A stretch of 64,000 nt of DNA from Polaribacter marinus (GTDB taxonomy: Bacteria > Bacteroidota > Bacteroidia > Flavobacteriales > Flavobacteriaceae). Positions 15,486-25,100 of the stretch are shown piece after piece. Every line of letters starts with the position of its first letter. The stretch's first letter is position 1. Below the pieces are notes generated by a model that saw only the letters and a list, made by a program, of their open reading frames with translations, was not told where the DNA came from and ran no database searches. The stretch covers positions 62,001 through 126,000 of the forward strand of contig NZ_JAKQYM010000004.1 of NCBI RefSeq assembly GCF_022662535.1. Reading direction: 5' to 3'. The position numbers were made by a program, and so were the translations under genes.

Positions 15486-18236
15486 ATGAAAAAAATAGTA
15501 TTCCTAACCATTTTTATGGTTTCGCTTTTTACCAATGCACAAGTTAAATTAACAGGTGTTGTAAAAGATAGTATTGGAGAACCATTAGAAATGGCAAACG
15601 TTTTGGCTATCAATAAAACCACAAAAAAAATGGCTTCTTATGGTTTTACAGATGCTAAAGGTTTTTATAAATTAAGTTTAGATAAGAATGCCACTTTTGA
15701 TATAAAAATCAGTTATGTGGGTATGAAATCTTCTGATTTTGTTGTAGAAACCAAAGAAATAGACGTTGTTAAAAATGTTACTTTATTTGAAGATAACATG
15801 TTAGACGGTATTAATATTGTTTCTAAAATGCCAGTAACTATAAAAGGAGATACAATTATTTACAATGCAGATTCTTTTCAAAATGGTTCAGAAAGAAAGC
15901 TAGAAGACGTTTTAAAAAAACTACCTGGGGTAGAAATTAATGATTCGGGTGAAATTGAAGTAGAAGGTAAGACCGTAGAAAAAATAATGGTTGATGGTAA
16001 AGATTTTTTTGATGGAGATACCAAATTAGCAACTAAAAACATTCCTTCTAATGCACTAGATAAAATTGAAATTTTAAGAAACTATGCAGATGTAAGTCAG
16101 CTTAGTGGTGTGCAAAACAATCAAGATAGAGTAGCAATAAATATTAGACTAAAAGAAGGAAAAAAGAATTTTTGGTTTGGAGATATTACTGCGGGAGCAG
16201 GAAATGCACCAGGTGAAAGCTTATACCTTTTTCAGCCAAAATTATTTTATTACTCGCCAAAATATACCATTAACGTTATTGGTGATGTAAATAATATGGG
16301 AGAAGTTGTTTTAGATAGAAGCGATATTAGAAATTTTAGTGGAGGTTTTAGAAGTCAAAGCCCATCAAACGGAACAAACTTAAGTTTAGCAAGTGCAGGT
16401 ATTGGTTTTTTAAATGCAAATGTAAGAAATGCTAATAGAATAGAAACTAAATTAACAGCCTTAAATTTTAGCTATTCACCTAATGCAAAATTAGATTTAA
16501 GTGGGTTTTTAATTTTTTCTAGTAATCGAAATGGACAACAAAACAATGTTACTAGCGATTATATAGACCCAATAACTCCAGATGATTTTACACAGAGTAT
16601 TACAGATCAAACAAGTAATACAGGTTTGTTTAAGTTTAGTGCAAATTATAAACAAAATGTAAGAAAGCAATTTAACTATGATGTTATTGGTCGTTTTTCA
16701 AATGAGTTTAGAACAGACGATGTTAATTCTTTTGTTTTAAGTGATATCACAGAAAGTGAAAGAGCAACACCTTATAAAATCAATCAAAATTTTAGCTATT
16801 TTTATACAGCAAACGAAAAAAATATTTTTGCCTTAGAGGCACAACATTTAATACAAGACGAAGATCCGTTTTATGTGGCTTCTTTAGAAAATGACCCATC
16901 AAATAATGATGATGTAAATAATGATGGTTTTGATGATGCAGCAGAAACATTAGGTTTAAATAGAAGTAACTTGTTTTATACATTAGAGCAAGATAGAAGA
17001 GTAAAATCAAATCAATTAGATGCAAAATTAGATTATTACAATATTCTAAATGATAAAAGTAATTTAAACTTTGTTGTAGGAACCATACAGAGCAAGCAAA
17101 ATTTCGATTCTAAATTTTTTCAAATATTAGACAACGGAACAACAGTTGATCCAACTCCTACAATTCCAGGAAATACAGATCCACAAACAACAAATGATAC
17201 AGAATATACTTTTTCTGATATTTATGCAGGGTTAAGATATCGTTTAAAATCGGGTATTTTTACTTTTACTCCAGGGGTAACTTTGCATGCTTATAATGTA
17301 AAAAACACACAGTATCAAACAGAAATATTTAAAGATCAATTTCAAAAAATATTTCCAGAGCTTTCTATAATTGCACAATTTAAACAAAGTGAATCTTTAA
17401 GGTTTTCTTATAAACAAGAGGTTAATTTTACAGATGTAAATCAACTTGCAAGAGGTATTGTTGCTAATAGTTATGATTCTTTTTATTATGGTAATCAAGA
17501 GTTAATGAATGCACATATTCATAATTTAAACTTAAATTATTCTAGTTTTAATTTATTTAATTATACAAATGTATTTGCAAGAATCAATTATAAGAAAACA
17601 ATAGATCAAATTAATTCAAATGTAATTTTTGAACCAGGTTCTGTAGTTTCAAGTAGTACTTCATTAAATTCTCCTTTTGATAATGAAAGCTTTACAGCAT
17701 CAGGTAGATTAGGTAAAACATTTAATAAAATTAAAACATCTTTAGGAGCTAATTATAGTTTTAGTAAAACATATCAATTTATCAATTCTTTAGAGAATAC
17801 AAATAAATTATTTTCTCAAAGTTATTCTGCAAGCGTAAGTACTAATTTTAGAAAAGCACCCAATGTAACTTTAGGATATAGCTTAAGATTATCAGATCAA
17901 AATAACAGTGCAAGAACTGCAGCCATAAAAGGGGTTACAAATGCACCTTCTATTAGTTTTGATGCTTATGTTTGGAACTCATTAACGGTTCGTTCTGATT
18001 TTTCTTATAACGAAGTAAAACAAGATGGAGTGGTTGCAAATTCGTATAAGATTTTAGATGCATCTTTGGCCTATAGAAAAAACAAAGATGCTAAATGGGA
18101 ATATGAATTAGTTGGTAGTAACCTTTTAGCTACTGGTTCTACAGCTTCTGTAAATACAAGTAATCTTGTTTTTTCTATAAAAGAAACTTTTATTTTACCT
18201 AGATTTATTAGCTTAAGAGTAAAATATCAATTATAG
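15486..18236 (+). CDS. TonB-dependent-receptor-like outer membrane beta-barrel protein
   Basis: Outer-membrane protein of 916 residues. A signal peptide (about 1-18) is followed by a carboxypeptidase-regulatory-like beta sandwich (about 20-100; VVKDSIGEPLEMANV), a plug-like domain (about 115-225; DVLKKLPGVEINDSGEIEV, IEILRNYADVSQLSG) and a long barrel rich in alternating aromatic/polar strands ending in Leu (SLRVKYQL). No SusD partner is adjacent, so it is not a classical Sus pair. Together with two GLPGLI proteins it is probably one functional unit. Substrate unknown. Confidence 0.88.
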   Translation: MKKIVFLTIFMVSLFTNAQVKLTGVVKDSIGEPLEMANVLAINKTTKKMASYGFTDAKGFYKLSLDKNATFDIKISYVGMKSSDFVVETKEIDVVKNVTLFEDNMLDGINIVSKMPVTIKGDTIIYNADSFQNGSERKLEDVLKKLPGVEINDSGEIEVEGKTVEKIMVDGKDFFDGDTKLATKNIPSNALDKIEILRNYADVSQLSGVQNNQDRVAINIRLKEGKKNFWFGDITAGAGNAPGESLYLFQPKLFYYSPKYTINVIGDVNNMGEVVLDRSDIRNFSGGFRSQSPSNGTNLSLASAGIGFLNANVRNANRIETKLTALNFSYSPNAKLDLSGFLIFSSNRNGQQNNVTSDYIDPITPDDFTQSITDQTSNTGLFKFSANYKQNVRKQFNYDVIGRFSNEFRTDDVNSFVLSDITESERATPYKINQNFSYFYTANEKNIFALEAQHLIQDEDPFYVASLENDPSNNDDVNNDGFDDAAETLGLNRSNLFYTLEQDRRVKSNQLDAKLDYYNILNDKSNLNFVVGTIQSKQNFDSKFFQILDNGTTVDPTPTIPGNTDPQTTNDTEYTFSDIYAGLRYRLKSGIFTFTPGVTLHAYNVKNTQYQTEIFKDQFQKIFPELSIIAQFKQSESLRFSYKQEVNFTDVNQLARGIVANSYDSFYYGNQELMNAHIHNLNLNYSSFNLFNYTNVFARINYKKTIDQINSNVIFEPGSVVSSSTSLNSPFDNESFTASGRLGKTFNKIKTSLGANYSFSKTYQFINSLENTNKLFSQSYSASVSTNFRKAPNVTLGYSLRLSDQNNSARTAAIKGVTNAPSISFDAYVWNSLTVRSDFSYNEVKQDGVVANSYKILDASLAYRKNKDAKWEYELVGSNLLATGSTASVNTSNLVFSIKETFILPRFISLRVKYQL

Positions 18237-18256
18237 TTCAATTAGAATTTTTAAAT

Positions 18257-18289
18257 AAAAAATGGCTCAAGAAATTGGGCCATTTTTTA
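18257..18289 (+). terminator. terminator after the beta-barrel gene
   Basis: ATGGCTC and GGGCCAT arms (18262-18268 and 18277-18283) are followed by T residues. This hairpin is why the longer start of the next gene at 18262 is rejected. Confidence 0.7.
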
Positions 18290-18312
18290 TTTACTTTATT
18301 TATTTTAGCAGA

Positions 18313-19083
18313 ATGAGTTTACTAGCATCTAAATCTCCTTTGTACGTAGCAACTAAAAGTTTAGGGGCTCTTTATGTATTTATACTTTTTGGGTTGTTTT
18401 TAGATAGTTTCTTTATGTTAGAAATCACTGATGACGCACAGTTTTATGCCAATATTAGTATGTTTGTTGGTTTTGCAGTAACTTTTTGGCAAGTAAATAA
18501 AAGGGTAAAAGAACAAATGATTTTTGCCGTAATTATTGCAATTATAGGAGAGTATTTGTTTTCTATTGTAATGGGTATGTATACCTATAGATTAGAAAAT
18601 GTGCCACATTATGTGCCGCCTGGACATGCTTTGGTGTATGTAGCTGTTTTGTATTTTTCTAAGGCATCTGCAATTGTTAAAAATAGAGCGTTTATAGAAA
18701 AGATTTTTACCATTTTTATCATCGTTTATGCAACTGCTTTTTTAATTTTTGGGAATGATGTTTTTGGTTTTGTAATGACTGCTGCAACCTTATTTATTTT
18801 AAGGAAAAAACCAAGAGAACGCCTTTTTTATTTAACAATGTATATTACAGTTGCTTATTTAGAAATTATAGGAACTAATTATTTATGTTGGAAATGGCCT
18901 GCAACTGCTTGGGGGGTTTTCGATTTTTTACCTAGTTTTAATCCGCCAAGTGGAATAAGTTTCTTCTATTTTTTATTAGACTTAGGTACTTTGTGGTTTT
19001 ATAAACAACGTCATAAAATTACTTGGGCTAGAATGAAAAGTCTAAGAAAAATTCGTTTAAACAAAAATATTTCTGCAAACTAA
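18313..19083 (+). CDS. multi-pass membrane protein of unknown function
   Basis: I do not recognise the family. The 256-residue protein has about seven or eight hydrophobic segments and short loops; conserved-looking spots are YVPPGHALVYVAV in the middle, RKKPRERLF, and TNYLCWKWPATAWGVFDFLPSFNPPSG before the last helix. The start at 18313 (MSLLASKSP) is chosen because an upstream ATG lies inside the preceding terminator. The basic C terminus suggests a cytoplasmic end. It lies 47 bases before gldA on the same strand. Confidence 0.75.
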   Translation: MSLLASKSPLYVATKSLGALYVFILFGLFLDSFFMLEITDDAQFYANISMFVGFAVTFWQVNKRVKEQMIFAVIIAIIGEYLFSIVMGMYTYRLENVPHYVPPGHALVYVAVLYFSKASAIVKNRAFIEKIFTIFIIVYATAFLIFGNDVFGFVMTAATLFILRKKPRERLFYLTMYITVAYLEIIGTNYLCWKWPATAWGVFDFLPSFNPPSGISFFYFLLDLGTLWFYKQRHKITWARMKSLRKIRLNKNISAN

Positions 19084-19130
19084 AATTAATTTGTTTGCGT
19101 TATAAATAGTATTCAAACTACAACTACAAA

Positions 19131-20024
19131 ATGTCAATAAAAGTAACATCTGTTTCAAAAAATTATAAAGCACAGAAAGCATTGAGTGAAGTTTCATTTT
19201 ATGCAGATAAGGGACAGGTTATAGGTTTTTTAGGTCCCAATGGAGCGGGGAAATCAACCATGATGAAAATCTTAACGGGGTTTATAAAACCAAGTTCTGG
19301 TGAAGTTTTTGTTGATGAGATTGACGTTTTAAAAAATCCATTAGAAGCACAAAAAATAATTGGGTATTTACCAGAACATAACCCATTGTATTCGGATATG
19401 TACGTGCGGGAATACCTGCAATTTCAAGCAGCTGTTTTTAAAGTTGATAAAAATGAAATACAAGCCTGTATTGAAAAAGTTGGTTTAACCAATGAGGCGC
19501 ATAAGAAAATTAACCAACTTTCTAAAGGATACCAACAAAGAGTTGGTTTAGCAGCAGCTATTTTGCACAATCCAAAAGTGTTAATTTTAGATGAGCCAAC
19601 TACAGGTTTAGATCCAAATCAGTTAGTAGAAATTAGAGAACTAATTAAGGAATTAGGTAAAGACAAAACAGTTTTGTTTTCTACGCATATTATGCAAGAA
19701 GTAGAGGCGGTTTGTGATCGAGTAATCATCATTAAAAAAGGTAAATTATTAATTGATAAAAAGCTTTCTGAATTGAAAGAAAACAATCAACAAATTATAG
19801 AAGTTGCCTTTGATTATAAGTTAGAAGAGCAATTCATAAAAAAATTACCAAACATAGTCTCTTATAAAAATAATTACGACAATACTTGGTACATTACTTT
19901 TGAATCTGATGAAGATATGAGACCAACGGTATTTGACTTTGCCCAAGAGAATGGCTTAAAAATTCTTAGTTTAAATACCAAAAACAAGAATTTAGAAACG
20001 CTTTTTAGAGAAGTTACAGTTTAA
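19131..20024 (+). CDS. gldA: gliding motility ABC transporter ATPase GldA
   Basis: ATP-binding subunit that works with the GldF and GldG membrane proteins; required for gliding in Flavobacterium johnsoniae. The 297-residue protein has Walker A GPNGAGKS (35-42), the signature LSKGYQQRVGLA, Walker B VLILDEPTTGLDP and the switch His in FSTHIMQEV. The segment EAQKIIGYLPEHNPLYSDMY resembles GldA more than other ABC-2 ATPases. gldF and gldG are not adjacent, which is common in this family. Confidence 0.9.
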   Translation: MSIKVTSVSKNYKAQKALSEVSFYADKGQVIGFLGPNGAGKSTMMKILTGFIKPSSGEVFVDEIDVLKNPLEAQKIIGYLPEHNPLYSDMYVREYLQFQAAVFKVDKNEIQACIEKVGLTNEAHKKINQLSKGYQQRVGLAAAILHNPKVLILDEPTTGLDPNQLVEIRELIKELGKDKTVLFSTHIMQEVEAVCDRVIIIKKGKLLIDKKLSELKENNQQIIEVAFDYKLEEQFIKKLPNIVSYKNNYDNTWYITFESDEDMRPTVFDFAQENGLKILSLNTKNKNLETLFREVTV

Positions 20025-20037
20025 TATTCTCAACGTT

Positions 20038-20068
20038 GTCATTTCAACGATATAAGAAACTCTATAAT
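20038..20068 (+). repeat. remnant of GTCATTTCGA-type repeat
   Basis: GTCATTTCAACG followed by AAGAAACTCT resembles the left arm of the palindromic element seen complete at 58430-58512. It sits between the convergent gldA and HAD genes. Confidence 0.35.
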
Positions 20069-20737
20069 CTATTCTTTTTTAATTTCATGATTATTCAAAT
20101 ATTCATAAGCTTCTAATAAGGTAGGAAAAACCAAAACACTTCCTTCCTCTTTTAGTTCTTCTCCAGAATATTCTGTAGTAATTCCAATAGGAATCATGCC
20201 TGCTAATTTTGCAGCTCTTGTTCCTGTTAAACTATCTTCAAAAACCCAAATCTCATTAAAATCATTTTCTTTAAAGCCCAATGCTTTTGCTAAAGATATA
20301 TATGCTTCTGGTGCAGGTTTTGGTTTTGCATAATCTTCCAATCCAAAAACGGTGGTAAAATTTAAGTATAAATGATGAATGCTATTTTTTAAAAACTGTT
20401 TTGTAGCATTGCTTGCAATTCCATAAGAAGTGTTTTTTTCGGATAGAAAACGAGTAATTTCTCTAACACCTGGTAGCAACTTAGGAACTTTAAAATAGAT
20501 GTCTAGATGTTTTTTCTTTAGAAGAAATAAATCATTTGAACGTTTTTCCTCATCAATAACACTACAAAAGTAGGCTGCAATTATTTTAGGAGATTTTCCT
20601 GCATAACTTTTAGGAAATGGAACTATTTCTTGATTGAATAGTTCTTTAAAAGCAGAAGTCCAAGCCGAATAATGACTTTCAAAACTATCTACAACTACAC
20701 CATCAAAATCAAATAAAAATCCTTTTGGTAATTCCAT
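20069..20737 (-). CDS. HAD family phosphatase (beta-phosphoglucomutase-like)
   Basis: Haloacid dehalogenase superfamily hydrolase of 222 residues. Motif I is FLFDFDGVVVDS with the nucleophile Asp9 and acid/base Asp11; motif II is the ASNAT segment; motif III/IV is KPKPAPEAY and VFEDSLTGTRAAKLAGM. A helical cap follows motif I, as in phosphoglucomutase/phosphatase-like members. Substrate unknown. Its start overlaps the stop of the oxidase gene by one base, so the pair is translationally coupled. Confidence 0.88.
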   Translation of the reverse strand: MELPKGFLFDFDGVVVDSFESHYSAWTSAFKELFNQEIVPFPKSYAGKSPKIIAAYFCSVIDEEKRSNDLFLLKKKHLDIYFKVPKLLPGVREITRFLSEKNTSYGIASNATKQFLKNSIHHLYLNFTTVFGLEDYAKPKPAPEAYISLAKALGFKENDFNEIWVFEDSLTGTRAAKLAGMIPIGITTEYSGEELKEEGSVLVFPTLLEAYEYLNNHEIKKE

Positions 20738-22050
20738 TAATTATTTCTTTTTTCGTTGAATATTTCCATTAAATACGGGTTCAAAAATTTATTAGTTGGA
20801 TCTAATTCTTTCCTTAAAGTTTTAAAAGCATTCCATTGCTCATAAACTTTAGTAAGTTCTGCATCTTTAGCTGTAAAACGTTTTGCCCAATGAGGTTTAC
20901 CTCCGTATTTCAAAAATATTTTCTCAATACTTTTAAATGCTTCATAAGTGTCTGCGGTAGCTGCATTTCTAGAAACACATCCCATGGTAACCGTATCTTT
21001 CTTATACGCATAGCTTAACCAAGATAGGTCTTTATACACAAAACGAATGTCCATTGGTATATGAATAAACGATTTATTACTCCACTTATTAATTTCTTTT
21101 TTTAATTCTTCAAATACTTTAGGGAATACATCTAAACCAATGGTCCATTCTGCCAACTCTAAGGTAGATCCTCTAGATTTTGTAACAGTTGCTTGGTATA
21201 AAGAACCTTTGTGTTCTTTTGTTGAGCTAAAAAAACCTTTGTATAACAGTTTATTGGCAATGGCTGTTATCCAAGGAAAAATATGTGTGTATTTGTATAA
21301 TACTTTTGAAGCTGTTCTTCTGTGTTTTAAATATTTAGGACCTAAGTCTTCTTTAATTTCTGTATTTGGATTGATTTTGTCCCCAGTAATTACATAGCCT
21401 TTGTTGGTATGAGGTAGCCAAAGAATTCTTAAAAAATCGTGTTTTTTTAAACGCTCTTCTATTTTTGGTAACCAAAATTTGTCATTTTCAGGTCCTTCTT
21501 TTACATGCAATGTGTAAATGAGTTCGCATTGAAAAGTGATTTCAGAGAACACACCTAAAACTCCTAATGAAACTCTAAGGGCATGAATTAATTCGTCTTT
21601 ATCTGTAACTTCTTTTACAGTGCCGTCAGCTAAAATAAGACTGCACTTTTTTACATATTCTGATAATAATTTTCCACTGGTACCATGTGTTCCAGTAGCT
21701 AAAGCCCCACCAATTGTAATTGTATTAATATCTGGCAAACAAGGAATGCACCAGCCTTTGTTTTCTATAGTTTCAATGAAGTCACCTAAAAGGATACCGG
21801 ATTGAACAGTAATTGTTTTTTCGGAATCATTAAAGGATATAATTTTATTATAGGAAGTAATATCAATTAAAGTTTCTGCATCAGAAGCAATATCTGCAGA
21901 AGACTGTTTGCTTCCAAAAACACGAATTTTATCTGAATTCTTAACAACTTCTTGTAGCTCTTTTTCGGAGGTAATTTTATAAAGAGATGTGTATTTGTGT
22001 GTAAGATTTTTATTCCAACTTACCCAAACACCGTTTTTGTTTTGTGTCAT
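20737..22050 (-). CDS. FAD-binding oxidase, aldonolactone oxidase family
   Basis: Flavoprotein of 437 residues: an N-terminal PCMH-type FAD domain (about 10-180; GGALATGTHGTSG) and a C-terminal D-arabinono-1,4-lactone oxidase domain ending with the typical HWAKRF. Members oxidise sugar lactones or polyols with O2 or another acceptor. In most of the family a His in a GSGHS-like loop binds FAD covalently; here that loop reads FGSKQS, so covalent attachment is unlikely (inference). No signal peptide. Coupled to the HAD phosphatase, which suggests a small sugar-acid or salvage pathway. Confidence 0.85.
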   Translation of the reverse strand: MTQNKNGVWVSWNKNLTHKYTSLYKITSEKELQEVVKNSDKIRVFGSKQSSADIASDAETLIDITSYNKIISFNDSEKTITVQSGILLGDFIETIENKGWCIPCLPDINTITIGGALATGTHGTSGKLLSEYVKKCSLILADGTVKEVTDKDELIHALRVSLGVLGVFSEITFQCELIYTLHVKEGPENDKFWLPKIEERLKKHDFLRILWLPHTNKGYVITGDKINPNTEIKEDLGPKYLKHRRTASKVLYKYTHIFPWITAIANKLLYKGFFSSTKEHKGSLYQATVTKSRGSTLELAEWTIGLDVFPKVFEELKKEINKWSNKSFIHIPMDIRFVYKDLSWLSYAYKKDTVTMGCVSRNAATADTYEAFKSIEKIFLKYGGKPHWAKRFTAKDAELTKVYEQWNAFKTLRKELDPTNKFLNPYLMEIFNEKRNN

Positions 22051-22116
22051 TTATTTTTTATATAGCCAATCGTAATAAATAGGATTTGCTAGTTTTGTTA
22101 CTGTTTGTCAATAAAA

Positions 22117-25100
22117 TCAATTTAATTTATATTTTATTTGCTGATTTTCTAAACTAGTAAGTAATTCTTTAGAAATATGAACTTTAGTATTTCTACTAGG
22201 TAAACTCATTTCAATTTTTTCTTTAGCATCCCAAATGGTAAAGTTTAAAGATTGTTTTCCTGGGTTATTTTTTAAAATGGTTTCTAAATTTAAAATAGTA
22301 TCTTCTTTTATTTCGTCTAAAGGAATTTTAATAGTGACTTTTTTACACAATTCATCCATGATATCGTGTAGCAATTTAAAATCTGTAAATTTTAAACGTG
22401 GATCACTTGTAACACCTTCTTTATTGGTCCAGCCAGGTTGAATTGTTGAGCGTACAAATAAGAAAGAATTAGGAACTAAAAAATGTTTAAATTTTAAATA
22501 ATCTTCACCAAATATTCTAAACTCATTACTATCATTATAATCTTCAATTGTAAACATAGCCCAACCTTTTCCTGCTTTTGAAACCCTATGTTGTACATCA
22601 GTAACAATACCAGCAAAAGATAAATTCATGTTTACATATTTTGCTAAATCATCTTTAAAATGTCTTAATGAAGCATTGCAGAAAATCATTTCATTTTTAA
22701 AATCATCTAAAGGATGAGCAGAAATATAAATTCCAATCACTTCTTTTTCTTGTGATAACAATTCCATAGTTCCCCATGTTTCACATTCTGGAATATCTGG
22801 TTCTGGAAATTGTACCGTAGAAGCTTCTCCAAACATAGAAACTTGCGCAGAGTTTTCGTTTTCTTGAAATTTACTTCCAAACTTCATGGCGCGTTCTAAA
22901 AAGGTCAATCCTTTTTCGTCAGTGGCAAAATATTGTGCTCTATGGGTATCTGCAAAAGAGTCAAAAGCCCCAGCTTTTATCAAACTATCAAAAGATTTTT
23001 TGTTGGCAGCTCTTAAGTCTACACGTTTTGCTAAATCGAAAATAGAAGTATAGTTTCCGTTTTCTTTACGTTCTGCAATAATAGCTCTTACAGCAGCTGC
23101 ACCAACACCTTTAACAGCAGCCATTCCAAAACGAACAGCACCATCTTTATTTACTGAAAATTTTAGATAAGATTCATTTAAATCTGGTCCTAAAACTTCC
23201 AATCCCATTCGTTTACATTCTTCCATAAAGAAAGAAACTGCTTTAATATCTTTCATATTATTAGAAAGTACAGAAGCCATGTATTCTGCTGGGTAATGTG
23301 CTTTTAAATAGGCTGTTTGATAAGCAATCCACGCATAACAAGTTGAGTGAGATTTGTTAAAGGCATAACTAGCAAAGGCTTCCCAGTCTTTCCATATTTT
23401 TTCTAATTTTTCAGCATCATGTCCTTTTGCAGAAGCTTGTTCTACAAATTTTGGTTTCATTTTATCAAGTACCGCAATTTGTTTTTTACCCATTGCTTTA
23501 CGTAAAACATCGGCTTCTCCTTTTGTGAAATCTGCCAGTTTTTGCGACAAAAGCATTACTTGCTCTTGGTAAACTGTAATTCCGTATGTTTCTGCCAAAT
23601 ATTCTTCCATGGCAGGTAAATCGTATTCTATATCTTCGGTTCCGTGTTTTCTATTAATAAAAGACGGAATATATTCCATTGGACCAGGTCTGTACAAGGC
23701 ATTCATGGCAATTAAATCGGCAAAAACTGTGGGTTTTAAAGAACGCATGTGTTTTTGCATTCCTGGGGATTCATATTGAAAAATACCAACAGTTTCTCCT
23801 CTTTGGAAAAGTTCGTAAGTTTTTTCGTCATCTAAAGGAAAGTTCTCTGGGTCTAAAGTGATGTTGTGTCTTGCTTTTACAATTTTAACAGTGTCTTTAA
23901 TTAAAGTCAGCGTTTTTAATCCCAAGAAATCCATTTTTAATAATCCTGCAGATTCTACAACAGAGTTATCAAATTGGGTAACATACATGTCAGAATCTTT
24001 AGCTAAGGCTACAGGTACATAATTGGTAATATCGCCTGGTGTAATAATGACTCCACAAGCATGAATACCAGTATTTCTAACAGAACCTTCTAAAATGGTA
24101 GCCTTGTTAATGGTTTCGGAAATCAAATCGTTTCCAAAAGACATGTTTTTTAATTCTTCAACTAATTGTTTTTCTTCGGCACGTAAACCATCAACTTTAC
24201 TTTTACTTTTTGCATCATCACCAAAAATATTTTTTAGTTTTATTCCTGGAATTAATTTGGCAATTCTATCGGCTTCAAAAAGAGGTAAGTCTAAAACTCT
24301 AGCCGTATCTCTAATGGATGATTTAGCCGCCATGGTTCCGTACGTAATAATCTGAGCAACTTGGTTTGCGCCATATTTATCAATTACATAATCCATTACA
24401 CGTCCACGACCTTCATCATCAAAATCGATATCAATATCGGGCATGGATACACGTTCTGGATTTAAGAAACGCTCAAAAAGTAAATCGTATTTAATAGGAT
24501 CTATGTTGGTAATCCAAAGACAATAGGCAACAACAGAACCGGCTGCAGAACCCCGACCAGGACCTACGGAAACATCCATTTTTCTTGCTTCACGTATAAA
24601 GTCTTCTACAATTAAGAAGTAACCAGGATATCCTGTTTTTTCAATTACAGATAATTCGAAATCTAAACGTTCTTTAATGGATTCCGTAATTTCTCCGTAA
24701 CGTTTTTTTGCGCCTTCAAAAGTTAAGTGTTTTAGAAAATTATTCTCACCACGCTTTCCTTTATCCTCTTCATCTTTTGGGTCTTTAAACTCATCAGGAA
24801 TGTCAAAAGCTGGTAATAAAACATCTCTAGCTAGAGTAAAAATTTCAATTTTATCTACAATTTCTTGAATGTTGATAATGGCTTCTGGCAAATCTGCAAA
24901 AAGCATTTTCATTTCGTCTGAAGACTTAAAATAGTACTCTTGGTTAGGCAATCCGTATCTATAACCACGGCCTTTTCCAATAGGAGTCGCTTGTTTTTCG
25001 CCATCTTTTACACACAATAAAATATCGTGTGCGTTGGCATCTTTTTTCTCTAAATAAAATGTATTGTTAGTGGCAACAATCTTTACATCGTGTTTTTTTG

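Noticed and set aside
18262..18312. 17-residue N-terminal extension of the membrane protein before gldA
   Set aside because: The upstream ATG lies in the terminator hairpin of the preceding gene.
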